Positions 23,015 to 33,745 of a stretch of 64,000 nucleotides of DNA are shown piece by piece. The DNA lies in NCBI GenBank assembly GCA_023690525.1, contig CM043016.1, positions 2,914,001 to 2,978,000 of the forward strand, written 5' to 3'. The position numbers were made by a program, and so were the translations under genes. Each line of letters begins with the position of its first letter. Position 1 is the stretch's first letter. Below the pieces are notes generated by a model. That model worked only from the letters and a program-made list of their open reading frames with translations, had not been told where the DNA came from and did no database searches. Source of the DNA: Holotrichia oblita. Taxonomy: Eukaryota; Arthropoda; Insecta; Coleoptera; Scarabaeidae.

Positions 23015-23145
23015 TAGTTTAAATTTTTTTCAGCAGGGGGCACTGCACATGAAAACGATACCAAACACACTCTACATTCTAGGAATTTGTTACATCATAA
23101 TAATAAACAAAACCAAGCGCAAATGTACAAATACACGTTTAGCGA
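23015..23145 (+). repeat. Dispersed 130-bp repeat, copy 1
   Basis: TTTTTTTCAGCAGGGGGCAC through GCGCAAATGTACAAATACAC recurs in inverse orientation at 30,647-30,775. Identity is high, apart from small indels. The repeat class is unknown. Confidence 0.8.
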
Positions 23146-24125
23146 CCGTAATGGAATAACTTGGAAAACGCAGTAGATGGACACGTCAGGGACTTGTTGA
23201 TTTAGGACCGATGTCAGGCTGAGATACAAGATCGTCGAGATTAATTCAACCGCAGTTGGACCGGCTGAAATATTTTCCATTGTGTTGAATAATCTATACA
23301 CACAAGGCGGATCTAACCGACTCCAGATTTAATACTTTATGAGTTGTACAACTTGAAAATCCTGTTTACGCATACTTTCCGATCTACATAGTTCAAATCC
23401 AATTTACATTGTTTGATATCGTCTAAAAACGAAGCTACTTCGAGATTATCAACGGAGCAAACACATCCACGTTATTTTAGTTTAGTTTATAAACTTGTGC
23501 GAATCATGTCTTTCATGGATTATATTTTAATTCAGTATCCATTCTTTTTATGCTTGTATCCAGGTTAATAAAATTCTCGATTCGAACTTTCTTTCTTAGT
23601 TAGAGTTTTATTACAATTTTCTCCTGTCTCTTTCACGTCCGAGTTTATTTCCTCTTTTATAATAATTATCGCTGGCTTGTCAGAAGATTGAAAGATGGAC
23701 GTCTACATCGTTCTAACGCGAACTAATTACGTTCATTTTAAACGTTGATTAGATCAAATTTTTATCTCAAGTTGCGCTCTTGTTTTAGTGTGTTCCAGAG
23801 TTCTATTACGAAAGATAACAGGAAATGATTGATTGATATCGCAGGAAAAAGGATGGGGGAGAAACTTTGCCGGAGGAAACAACTTCTTTAGAAATGGATT
23901 AACTGCTAAAAAAATATTACTTTACGACTATGAAATTACCAAAACAAGCATCTAAATTTGCGCGAGAATTGATATCAGGTGTGTAGAAGGGTAGATCTTT
24001 GAATAGCTTTTTCTTTTATACTCGGAAATGTACCAATCACCTCCTCTTTGGAATGGTTGAGCTTGCACCAGAATTAATATCTGGGGTGTAGAAGCGGGTT
24101 TCAACTTTGGGGAACAGTTGTGACA
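23146..24125. other. No gene recognised
   Basis: Short ORFs only. Two related strings (AATTGATATCAGGTGTGTAG near 23,969 and AATTAATATCTGGGGTGTAG near 24,072) suggest a small local duplication of about 103 bp. Confidence 0.4.
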
Positions 24126-24270
24126 AAATAATAATAAAAAAAATTAGTATCAGCTCAGAAGTCAGCTTCAAAGTCGGAAAATCTTTCCCAGCTTGCAGGA
24201 TTGTCTCTGCTGGGGTGCTGCAAGGCTCGTTTTTGGGTCCATTACTACACCTTCTGGGACAAATTCACTG
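24126..24270 (+). pseudogene. LINE RT motif-4 fragment
   Basis: The plus strand gives FKVGKSFPACRIVSAGVLQG then SFLGPLLH. This matches the 'vg...S....v.aGVPQGSvLGPlLf' segment of Jockey-type RTs, with proline of PQG changed to leucine. About 45 codons survive. Confidence 0.6.
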
Positions 24271-24556
24271 TTGTGAACAATTCCCTTTGAATCGAAGAAG
24301 ATGGTCAGCATTGTCTTGATTTTACCCTTCTCCTTTGGTTCTTCTGGTGACTTCCATGCCGTACTGTGACGTGTAGTTTTTGGCTCGTATTAAAATCAAC
24401 ACCTTATGCTACCTACGTACGCTGTAGACATAACATACACTACGGTCTGAACACGATTTCCTTTAGTGTCGAGACCAGGTGTCGATCTACCAACGAGTTG
24501 AAACTAGTTGCTAGAGCGCTGTATACTTTAACAGATCGATATTTGATCATGTATTA

Positions 24557-24667
24557 TACAGGGTTTCCACGGCCAAGTGGGACATAGGGAGAATACATAT
24601 AAAACCGGTTTTCGGTCGATTTTACATGTATTCTCCCTATGTCCCACTTGGCCGTGGAAACCCTGTA
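24557..24667. mobile_element. 111-bp hairpin MITE, arms identical
   Basis: A 42-bp arm starting TACAGGGTTTCCACGGCCAA (24,557-24,598) is repeated as a perfect reverse complement at 24,626-24,667. They are separated by a 27-bp loop that itself holds the palindrome AAAACCGGTTTT. The TA at each end fits a Tc1/mariner-type target duplication. No coding capacity. Confidence 0.92.
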
Positions 24668-24699
24668 TTTTCATTGTCATTTATTATTATGAAAATCAA

Positions 24700-24943
24700 T
24701 AATAATAATAATATCCAGTTCGCTTTGTGGACCAAAGAAAACACGAAGAAACTAATTGAATTATTCGAAGCGAGTCCCGAGTTGTGGGACACGTCATCTA
24801 CTATTTACAGAGATAGAACAAAAAAAAATGCTGCTACAGCAAAAATTGCAGAATACTTTGGTACTAGTTCCTCCAAGGTTACCAGAAAATTGCATAATTT
24901 AAGAACTCAGATGAATCTATTGGCATACAAAATTATTCCATGA
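24700..24943 (+). pseudogene. MADF/Myb-like DNA-binding fragment (Harbinger accessory type)
   Basis: The plus strand reads FALWTKENTKKLIELFEASP, then ELWDTSSTIYRDRTKKNAAT and FGTSSSKVTRKLHNLRTQM. The spacing of W...LI.lf...P.LWD....Y.dr..k..A...IA...g.s...v..k...LR matches MADF domains, used by host transcription factors and by the accessory protein of PIF/Harbinger transposons. The ORF stops just where the basic C-terminal helix should continue. A Harbinger transposase tail lies 160 bp downstream on the other strand, so this is most likely the accessory gene of the same decayed element. Confidence 0.65.
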
Positions 24944-25102
24944 ATTCAGTTCGTATCTTTACAATATTGACCATAAGTATGAGCTTGTGATGGCTGCAAT
25001 GGAAACAAAGTCCCAGAAGGTATTCCTTCTTGGCGCCAAGTAGTAAGTCAGATTCGTTGTCAAAGCTGCCTGGGCCTGCATATATTTATTGTGTATTTCG
25101 CG

Positions 25103-25345
25103 TTAGGAGAAAATTGTGCAGTACACAACGATTTTGATTACTTTTGTAGGGCATAGTTCTATAGGTTTTCTCAGAATTCGAAATCTGTTTGCAATGTGTC
25201 CAAATGCATTTTCGACTACTCTTCTTGCTCTTGAGAGTCTATAGTTGAACACACGATTTGGGCCTGTTTGGTTTCTATATGCATAAGGATTCATGATATA
25301 TGGTTTCATTGCAAAGGCATCATCAGCTACTATCACAAATTTTTG
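25103..25345 (-). pseudogene. PIF/Harbinger transposase C-terminal fragment (DDE_4)
   Basis: A 77-codon ORF reads VADDAFAMKPYIMNPYAYRN, then RVFNYRLSRARRVVENAFGH and IANRFRILRKPIEL. This is the conserved end of Harbinger nucleases: the 'vgDdAFpL.pylmkPy' block, then 'FNyrlSraRrvvEnaFGil..rFri', whose glutamate is the last catalytic residue. Both are intact. Upstream (25,346-25,440) the frame is lost, so only the last third remains. It is convergent with the MADF fragment. Confidence 0.85.
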
Positions 25346-25789
25346 GCGATTTTGTCACTGCCGCTTTACGAAATTTACATTCGGAAAGTAGAAAAAGAAA
25401 ATTGAAAAGAAAAATCCAAGGTATCATTTTAGAAATTACAGATTATGATGAAGCATTGTTTGAGGGATAATCCCAAAGCAAATCATTTAGTAAGTGATAT
25501 TCGTCTTCAAAATTTGCCTTCGCCTTCATCTTCAAGCTCCCAGCAAGATCTTCTGAACATATTAACATCAAGATGCCCGTCAACGGCGAGTTTGTAATAG
25601 AAATTATCTTGATTAATCTTGCAACCTTAATTCGCATAGTAGTTGGGAAAATGCACCAAATTTGTTTCTCTTTGCAATCTACTCTTTCACCCAACACCTT
25701 CGCCTTTTCCTTTTCTTGCGCGTAGAACACTTCCCGTCAGGCCGTTGGGGAGTGCAGTCCGCTCCGCCTTTAATATAAAATATCTTTGT

Positions 25790-25880
25790 CAAGTTAGTGC
25801 CAGTTAGTGTTCTTGTAATTATTATATTTGTTTAAATAATCAGTATCAAACAAGGCCGCGGTTACTGGGATAGTCCAGCG
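25790..25880 (+). repeat. Dispersed leader repeat, copy 2
   Basis: Related to 22,405-22,490 (AAGTTAGTG.TCTTGT, TATTTAAATAA.CAGTA, GGCCGCGGTTACTGG). It ends just before the fold-back element. Confidence 0.6.
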
Positions 25881-25886
25881 TGGGTA

Positions 25887-26804
25887 TACAGGGTGTTTCA
25901 TAATATATACGCAGGACTTCAGGGTGTGATAGCTTGTCCAAAAATTTGAAAAAAGTTTCTATCAACTTACTCTCTAAAATGCACCATTTTCGAGATACAG
26001 GGTGTTAAAATTTAATTTAAAAAATCGCGTTTTGGAAATATCTCCGGAACGGTTTAATCATAAAGAAAACAGCTGTTGTAACCATTTTCTACTTATGATA
26101 AGCTAAGTTGTTTAAGTCATAATTGGTGAAGATTTTGAAGGGGTAGTGGTTGTTTTTCTCCCGAACTTCTACATCACTGGAAAAAAATACGGTTTTGAGA
26201 CGCCCCAGAAAACATTGACGGTTCATGTTTTCTGTAGACACAAAAAAGGTACTGTTGGTCATGAGCTCTAAAGTTGACCGTTTTCGAGAAAAATCAACTA
26301 ATATGTTGTTAACGTTTGCTTTTCTTACTTCTTCTAATGTTTTAATAAAATAAAACTTTTATTTCAAAAAATTTACCATGTTTTTCAACATAAAAGATGA
26401 TTATTCTCAAAAACGGTCAACTTTAGAGCTCATGACCACCAGTACCTTTTTGTGTAGAAAACATTGGCGGTTCAAATGAGCGTGTCAAAACTGTACTTTT
26501 TCCAGTGGCGTAGACGTTGGGGAGAAAAACAACCACTCTTCAAAATCTTCACCAATTATGACTTACATTTTTTTTCTCGCACACAACTTAGCTTATTATA
26601 AGTAAAAAATGGTTACAAAAGCTGTTTTCTTTACGATAAACGGTTCCGGAGATATTTCCAAAAAACGATTTTTTTTCATTAAATTTCAACACCCTGTATC
26701 TCGAAAATGGTGCATTTTAGAGGGTAAGACGAACCTTTTTTTCACATTTTTGGACAAGGTATCACATCCTGAAGTCCTGCGCATATATTATGAAACACCC
26801 TATA
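25887..26804. mobile_element. 0.9-kb fold-back (long-TIR) element
   Basis: The left end TACAGGGTGTTTCATAATAT is mirrored by the right end ATATTATGAAACACCCTATA. The complementarity continues for about 400 bp on each side (for example TCTCGAAAATGGTGCATTTT and GGTCAACTTTAGAGCTCATG on the right arm, both mirrored on the left). Only a short A+T-rich centre (about 26,290-26,390) is unpaired. It is flanked by TA. No transposase is encoded. A broken copy lies at 11,521-11,612. Confidence 0.9.
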
Positions 26805-27985
26805 CAGGGTGTCCAGCCTAAGATGCAACGGTCCATAGCCGACTTATTATTAATTTTTTGGAAAAATGTTTCAAATAAATGTTGCCTCGAATCAAATTCT
26901 ATACATTTTAAAATTAGTATCAGTAATGGCGGACTTCCGGTTAATAGATAATATAGATTTATCCAGTATGATTGGGAACAAAATCATATTTCCTCGTTGT
27001 TTGACATTTCTTTGTACCAATCGAATTTTCGTAGTAAGTAAAGCGGGTAAAGTTAGAGAAGAGACGGGGCAGCATAAAATATTAAATCGACCAAAATGAA
27101 TTGGTATTCTAAGTAGGGTCGCAATAAAAATTCCAATTTGCTTAATAAGTACCGTAAAATATTCATGCACTCTCAGTTTTAGGAATTGGGAAGACTATAT
27201 TATATAAAAGGACTACGTTCGCGTCTCATACCTTCTCTCTCTCTCTCTCCAACTCACACCGCCGTCGCGTCCTCCGTTGTACACTTTTAAGTAGTACGAG
27301 CAAAATATTTCCCAAGCCGAATGTAAAATACTTTTTGTGAGATGAATGTAAATTGATAAACATAAGGTTGTTGTAGGAAAGTTGGACGACGGGGTGGTTA
27401 AGCTTTTCGCGCTTTTCACTTTGTGCTTAGACGAGGCGAAAGCTCGAAGGCAAAAAAGAAAAAAATAATAACGCAAAAGAGAGTGGTAACAGAATTAAAA
27501 TTAAGCTCCGTTCTTAATTGGGGGTCCTTTATTTGGATGAAAATGACTGTAATGAAAATATTGCCTCGGTTCATAGGTGCCTGCGCTAGAGAGAGAATGT
27601 GTACAGTATCTCTTTGAAATACGCAGTTAAATTGGATTACGTCGAATTTTTAAAGAATTCTTCTTTTTTGTTGTTGAAGTCATTAAATTAATTAAGAGGA
27701 GCATCGCTGGAAGATCGTCTCCTCAAATTAGGTATGCGTCTCTTTATTTGAAATAGTTAGGCAATAAAAGCTAATAAATACCGATGCATTGGTTGATAAA
27801 ATATACAAAGTTATCGGAAAATCTAAAGATTGGACTGCAGGAAACAAGTCAATACTGTCATCTTAAAAATGTCATGTAAATTAGAAGAAGAACAAGAATT
27901 CAAGATGTTATCTAGGACAGATCTTAGTTTTCTAGTGAATCCTTCGTAGAAGATCTGTAGAATTTTGTCATGTTGGTATAGGCTA
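26805..27985. other. No gene recognised; possible isolated core promoter at 27,203
   Basis: Starts with another CAGGGTGTCC transposon end. TATATAAAAGGAC (27,202-27,214) followed by a CT-repeat would suit a core promoter, but no supported exon follows. The overlapping small ORFs show no domain. Confidence 0.35.
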
Positions 27986-27989
27986 GTTC

Positions 27990-28990
27990 TGGAGCAGATA
28001 AGGAGGAAACCAAGACCAGGAGGAACCTCTAAGGAACGCCCGCCAATACCTTGCAGGCATTAAATCTTACTTCTTCTTTGCTTACTGGACTTCAAAGAGC
28101 AAGCTAAAGAAGTTTCCAAAGTGAGGACTTCTGTAACAGTAAATGAGGAGCAAAGAAACAAACAAAATCTAGAAGTAAGACTGAACTTGTACAACTCCAA
28201 AAAGAACTTTTAAAAAAGACCACGATCTTATCTCTTTCATCAATTGCAAGATAGTGCAATACAACTACATCAAGACAACTTTTGATATTCTCGATAGATT
28301 TTCATAGATAGTTTTGTCGTTGGTATAGATGAGCATCTGAGTCCCTAAACTTTTGGAGCTGATCATTCAACAAAATTAAGAGACCAGGAGAAACTCCTAA
28401 GGAAAGCCGGCCAATCCCTTGCAGACATTAAATCTTACTTTTTCTTTGCTTGTTGGACTTCAAGAGCAAGCTAAAGAAGTTTCCAAAGTGGAGACTTCTG
28501 TATCATTGAAAAGTAAATGAGGAGCAAAGAAACAAACAAAATCTAGAAGTAAGACTGAACTTGTACAACTCCAAAAAGAACTTTTAAAAAAGACCACGAT
28601 CTTATCTCTTTCATCAATTGCAAGATAGTGCAATACAACTACATCAAGACAACTTTTGATATTCTCGATAGATTTTCATAGATAGTTTTGTCGTTGGTAC
28701 AGATGAGCATCTGAGTCCCTAAACTTTTGGAGCTGATCATTCAACAAAATTAAGAGACCAGGAGGAACTCCTGAGGAAAGCCGGCCAATACCTTGTAGAC
28801 ATTAAATCTTACTTTTTATTTGCTTGTTAGACTTGAAGAGCAAGCTAAAGAAGTTTCCAAAGTGAAGACTTCTGTAACATTGAAAAGTAAATGAGGAGCA
28901 AAGAAATAGAAGTAAGACAACGATATTAAATCTCATTTTTTTTTCTCTCGCTGAGCTTTAAGAGCAAATTTAGCAAAGTGTTCTTATACT
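27990..28990. repeat. Tandem repeat, unit about 370 bp, 2.7 copies
   Basis: GACCAGGAGGAACCTCTAAG (28,014), GACCAGGAGAAACTCCTAAG (28,381) and GACCAGGAGGAACTCCTGAG (28,756) start successive units. These share blocks such as GAACTTGTACAACTCCAAAA and AAGACAACTTTTGATATTCT. The third unit is internally deleted. No coding potential seen. Confidence 0.9.
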
Positions 28991-29487
28991 GGATTTTTTT
29001 ATTACTTCAAGAGATGTGATATTTTAAAGGCATTCGAGGTACCATTTCAATCGTTTACATCAACTTCAACCTAATTCGCATTCCTTTTGCGACCTCGATC
29101 TGTTCCTCAACACTAATTGATACTCTCACAATAGAAACTTCTTCCGTTGAACGTCTCCCTCAGAAGAAAGGCCTGCTTTGCACTTGTTTCAGAGCCCCAG
29201 AAGACGATGCCAGACCATAGATGTGATTCTACAAGTCTACCCACCACCGCGAACACACACATCTGCTGTTTAACATTATTCTGTTGTTTTAAAATGTACT
29301 AAGTCTGTCTTTCACTCGTTCAGGCTTAATTTAACGCTGAAATTTGACCTAACAGTACTCATAACCTATTCAACTCTGTACATGACTATCATTCGATCTA
29401 ACAGCAACACTTTATATGTAGTGAGTACTAATTGCAGTGACTTCTTAAGCTGTATCGTTCGTATGACTATCACACAACTTTAGCTGC
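28991..29487. other. No gene recognised
   Basis: No ORF, repeat or motif that I can support. Confidence 0.45.
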
Positions 29488-29663
29488 TGACAGCGTTATA
29501 TCGCCTTCTATAATACCGCGCTGTTAATCATTTCGAATCGTAGATCGATCGAAATCCAATTCGTGGAACCATAGGAGCCGGTTTTTAATTTCAATCGCAC
29601 CATTCGCTGTTGAGAGCAAAGTGATTAACAGCGCGATTTTATAAAGGCGGTATAATGCTGTCA
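29488..29663. mobile_element. 176-bp MITE with about 42-bp inverted repeats
   Basis: Left end TGACAGCGTTATATCGCCTT...GCGCTGTTAATCA (29,488-29,530) and right end TGATTAACAGCGCG...GGCGGTATAATGCTGTCA (29,622-29,663) are imperfect complements. A right-half copy lies at 30,455-30,515. Confidence 0.8.
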
Positions 29664-30454
29664 CAAAATCACCCAACCATCGCGGCTATCAAGCAGTTCA
29701 ACAGCTAGAGAAAAATGACAATTAACGACGATGATATTTATCAGCGACTAAGCATATTTCGATTTGACTGGATTTGTTAATAAACAGACCAGCTGCTATG
29801 GGAGTCACTAAAAATCCTGAATTAGTACAGCAAAGATTCTGATTAAGATACTGACATCGACAGTAGGATGGAGCTAGATGAACAATCAATAAAGGCTACG
29901 CTTTATTCTCGTTGTTCTTATTCCCGCAATTGTCTCACCTATTTAGTATTCATATCCCGGTTACCGAATAACAATAACATAAATCTGCTCGTTAACAATA
30001 ATAATCCAACCTAACGAGAGTTACACATCAGCAGTAGCAGTAAATTAAAAGAACGTAAATATTGACGTCGGTTTTCTTATTTTTTGTATAAACAAATTTC
30101 ATATTCTCGCTTCAATCTAAAAGTATCTGTTTTTCTTTTCCGCGAAAATAATGGAAAATGCATATAAAATGGATACATTTTGCAAAATATTAAAATACAA
30201 AACTCATCTTCTCCCACCGGCATCAGCAGGAAATACCTTCGTTTATACCTCGTCACCGATAATGCTCTTTCGCGTTTTAATTTTGATTGAAAAAGTTTTC
30301 GTCCAATATCGACGCAGCAGTAGGCTGTATTGGGAGAAAAATTGAGGAGAATGGTATTCAGCTATAGTATAATTATCGTCATAAATCTGTATAATATACA
30401 GGGTTGTCACCTAAGCGCGCGCTGGTCTATAGCTCCTATACTAATGATGTTAGG
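29664..30454. other. No gene recognised
   Basis: A+T-rich with no supported gene. A CAGGGTTGTCACCTAAGCGC transposon-type end occurs at 30,400. Confidence 0.4.
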
Positions 30455-30515
30455 AATTTGTTGGGAGCAAAGTGATTAATAGCGCGGCATCATAAAAGGC
30501 GATATGATGCTGTCA
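30455..30515. repeat. Right half of the 176-bp MITE
   Basis: TTGGGAGCAAAGTGATTAAT then GCGATATGATGCTGTCA match 29,611-29,663 with a few substitutions. The left half is not recognisable. Confidence 0.7.
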
Positions 30516-30629
30516 CAAGGCCATTTAAACACAACTTACACACACTAAACTACACCGCAAGAGTTGCAGTGATAGCCAGACAAGTAATATAGCTTACGGA
30601 GTCACTGCAACTAAGCACCCACCACACAT

Positions 30630-30775
30630 TAAAAAAAAAAAAAAAAAAAAACGTGTATTTGTACATTTGCGCTTGGTTTTGTATATTATTATGATGTAAA
30701 AAATTCTTAGAATGTAGAGTATGGTTGGTATCGTTTTCATGTGCAGTGCCCTCTGCTGAAAAAAATTTAAACAAT
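30630..30775 (-). repeat. Dispersed 130-bp repeat, copy 2, with 20-base A-tract
   Basis: Reverse complement of the repeat at 23,015-23,145. Its GTACAAATACACG end is followed on the minus strand by a T-run (plus strand A-run at 30,631-30,650). Confidence 0.75.
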
Positions 30776-30863
30776 GCTGAATTTAACATGCATGAATTGC
30801 ATTTGGACACCTTCTAATTCATTTTTCTCAACAAAATTTTGTTGGGTGATGATTGCAGGGTGA

Positions 30864-31253
30864 TCAGATCGTTTCTGAACAGTTTATTGGGGGAAAAATG
30901 CTCCTTTTCCAGGAACAACTTGAACGATACGGACAGAAAATTGATGCTGCTGTCGAAATGTTAAATTTATCTAATGAAGAATTCAGTCTTTCCAATATAC
31001 AGTATTCTAATATTTTTGAGATAGCCGATACTATCGCTACTGGCCTATAGTTCTTGACCTCATTTACGCTTCCTTTTCTGTAGATCGGAATCAGAGCAGA
31101 CATTTTTAAAGCATTTGGAAACGTACCCTCCATAAAAGATAAATTCATTAAATAAGTCAGTACTTCAGCAATATGATCGCCAGCATCTTTTAGTATCACA
31201 GGAGCGAGATCGTCCATTCCAGAGGACCACTTGTTTTTTAATTTGGTAATCAT
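30864..31253 (-). pseudogene. LINE RT N-terminal fragment
   Basis: A 129-codon minus-strand ORF begins with KNKWSSGMDDLAPVILKDAG (RT motif 0, 'k..s.G.Dgip..ilK'). It continues LMNLSFMEGTFPNALKMSAL and IPIYRKGSVNEVKNYRPVAI with VSAISKILE (motifs 1-2). After about residue 95 the frame leaves the RT consensus, so the catalytic blocks are absent. The pattern 'G.FP..lK.a.viPi.KkG....v.NYRPisi.s..sKilE' points to a Jockey-group LINE. It lies just upstream of the hAT transposase and has no recognisable 3' end. Confidence 0.75.
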
Positions 31254-31527
31254 TGGAGATCATTGGAGAGATTGGGATAAATTGGAGACCAAATTTCTAG
31301 GTGCTGACTGAAAGTAGTCATTAAAAACATTAGCAACAGTGTAGATAATCGTTCATCGCAATATGCACTTTCAGTATAATAGGGTACCTTGTCACTCCTC
31401 GACTGGCATTCGAGAATGATTGGAAGTGGCCATCCGATTTAAATTTGACTTTGATTTTTTAATATACAGCTGCTTGACTTTATGTCTTATTAAAATAGAT
31501 TAATTTTGCCCACAGATAACTGATGCC

Positions 31528-33213
31528 ATGTCCGAATCTAAAAAGAAATCAAGACATCAGTACAGCGTTGATTATTTGAAGTTTGGCTTCATTCCATCAT
31601 TGTCGGACAAACAATTGCCTATGTGCCTTTTATGCAACAAAGTTTTGGGCAATGATGCTATGAAACCATCTAAGCTGCAGGATCATCTGAGAAGATGTCA
31701 CCATGATAAAACAGATAAAGATTTGAAATACTTTCAAACACTCAAAGATAAACTTCAGAAGAGACCCACGCTGGACAGAATGTTCGCTTCGACGTCACAA
31801 AGAAACGATGATGGTTTGCGAGCGTTTTGCAATATCTCGCTGCTTATAGCAAAATCCGGAAAACCGCATACTATCGGAGAGAAGTTAATTTTGCCAGCCG
31901 TTGAAGAGTTTTAAAAACTGTTTTACACAAACCTGCATCTGATATCATTAAAAGAATTCCCTTAAAGCAACAATACTGTTGAAAGACGTATTGATGAAAT
32001 GAGTTCTGATATTGAAAGCTTCTTGTGTAATTATTTGCAAACGACCTATTTATCTATACAACTGGACGAGTCAACTTTACCTGGTAATGCAGCATTATTA
32101 TTGGCATATGTTTGTTTTATTATGAATCAAGAAATCTACGAAGAACTGCTCTTCGCAAGAACTTTGACAATCGACACTAAAGGTGAATCAATATGTCATG
32201 CTGTGAAGGATTACTTCATTGAAAAAGCAATCCCTTTATCAAATATAATACCAGTAGCTACAGATGGAGCACCTGCCATGGTAGGACGTTACCGTGGATT
32301 TATAAGCTATTTAAAACAAAATGTGTCAGGGTTGTTAGCAATACATTGCGTCATCCATCGACAACATTTAGTTGCAAAAAATTTGAGTGTTAGATTGCAT
32401 GAATCTCTTCAATTAATCATTGATGCAGTAAACAGAAAATGACGAACACTTCCATCAATTACTCCTTCACACTGAAGTACGCTGGCTGTCGAAAGTCTTA
32501 TGTTTGACAAGATTTTTGCACTTTTTGAGATTATTTTAGAATTTCTGGATGCTAAAGATAAAAGACAATTTATTGAAAAGGAAAACAGACATCGCCTATT
32601 TAACAGATTTGTTTACAAAATTTAATATGGTTAATTTGCTTAAAACAAAGTCTATCTTATCAGCGTTTCTTGCCAAAGTTAAACTAATGAAGCAAAATAT
32701 TGGACGGGGCGAATTTTCCCAGTTCCCCAATTTGTCACAGACAAACTGCCAGGAAGACGACGTTTCAACCTACGTTCAACATTTAAATGCTCTCTATTCA
32801 GATTTTGAAACTAGGTTTGAGGATGTTTTGACTATGGTAATACCATCGTGGATAATTAACCCATATGGTGACATAGAAGAAACGAATGTCATACTACAAG
32901 AGGAACTGATTGAACTAAGTACAAACGAAGAACTTAAGGTTCAGTTTAAAAACGGATATCAGCAATTCTGGCTGCAAACCAACATACCCGTTACTTATCC
33001 CGTGTTATGGAATATAGCGAGGAAATTTTTAATTTCATTTCCATCGTCATACCTAGTGAAAAGGGGGTTCAGCGCTGTTACCAATCTCCTAAAAAAAAAA
33101 AAAGAATCAAACTGGAGATTATTAGCCGAAGAGATTTAAGATTAAACCTTACAAAATTGACGCCAAATGTTGATAATTTATTATTAAAGCATCAGGTTCA
33201 TCCTTCTCACTAA
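31528..33213 (+). pseudogene. hAT transposase pseudogene, ZBED5/SCAND3-like
   Basis: The N-terminal 128-codon ORF starts MSESKKKSRHQYSVDYLKFG and holds a BED-type zinc finger (MCLLCNKVLGNDAMK...LQDHLRRCHHD). A second ORF reads STLPGNAALLLAYVCFI, then VATDGAPAMVGRYRGFISYL, the block around a catalytic acidic residue of hAT. IHCVIHRQHLVAKNLS (CxxH block) follows. A third ORF ends with FPSSYLVKRGFSAVTNLLKK, the hAT dimerisation region 'P.ss..vErgFS....l.t..rn.l'. An enlarged A-run (33,096-33,107) then shifts the frame before RDLRLNLTKLTPNVDNLL. At least three frame breaks make it inactive. The start at 31,528 is the first ATG in frame. Confidence 0.85.
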
Positions 33214-33257
33214 AAACATTTACTTATTGCTTAGTTTATTTTATGTTACGTATATTT

Positions 33258-33519
33258 TGTAATAATAATAATAATAATAATAATAATCCATGCCTTAGCA
33301 TCCCCCAACAGCTTGCGCCAATTACAGGGGGCATCGGCTGGCCATGAGTTATTATTACGCCTGCGGCTGTAGACCGACTTAAGATGTTACCTTTCCGCAT
33401 TTGCCGTGGAATTTGGAAAACTACAGAAAACCAAACTCAGAAAGGAAGCACCGGGGTTCGAACCCGGTACTGCCGGACTGCTAGTCAAGTGTGCAAGCCA
33501 CTAAGCCACCAGCCTGACT
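33258..33519 (-). mobile_element. tRNA-derived SINE with (ATT)n tail
   Basis: On the minus strand the element starts at about 33,519 with AGTCAGGCTGGTGGCTTAGT. An RNA polymerase III A box (TGGCTTAGTGG, 33,498-33,508) and B box (GGTTCGAACCC, 33,454-33,464) are present at tRNA-like spacing of about 33 bp. A tRNA-unrelated body follows, and the element ends in about ten ATT units at 33,261-33,287. No acceptor stem closes, so it is not a functional tRNA. It sits in the 3' noncoding part of the hAT element. Confidence 0.85.
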
Positions 33520-33689
33520 TATATAACAGATACAAAATTTTATTGTGAGTAGTTTTAATTTAAATTCAATTAATAAATGTATAAAACTTAACATGTGTTT
33601 TTACTTTAAGTTTTTAACATTAAACTTCACTACAGTTAGAAATTTACAAAAAATCAATATCAGGTAAGCAGGGGGTCTACCCAAAACCG

Positions 33690-33745
33690 AAAAACATGGC
33701 AAGGGGTCTACGACACAAAAAAGTTTGGGAACCACTGCTCTAGTT
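33690..33745 (+). mobile_element. Right terminus of the hAT element
   Basis: GTTTGGGAACCACTG (33,723-33,737) is the reverse complement of the common hAT terminal sequence CAGTGGTTCCCAAAC. It is followed by CTCTAGTT, a plausible 8-bp target duplication of the 'TCTAGA' kind. The subterminal GTAGAC/GGGGTCTACG motif also appears. The left end was not found. Confidence 0.75.

Noticed and set aside
27202..27620. TATATAAAAGG followed by ORFs as a possible gene start
   Set aside because: Good TATA-like string, but the downstream ORFs have no domain and no clear splice sites or signal peptide.
33440..33519. Possible tRNA gene on the minus strand (A and B boxes)
   Set aside because: No closing acceptor stem, and the sequence runs on into a SINE body with an (ATT)n tail.
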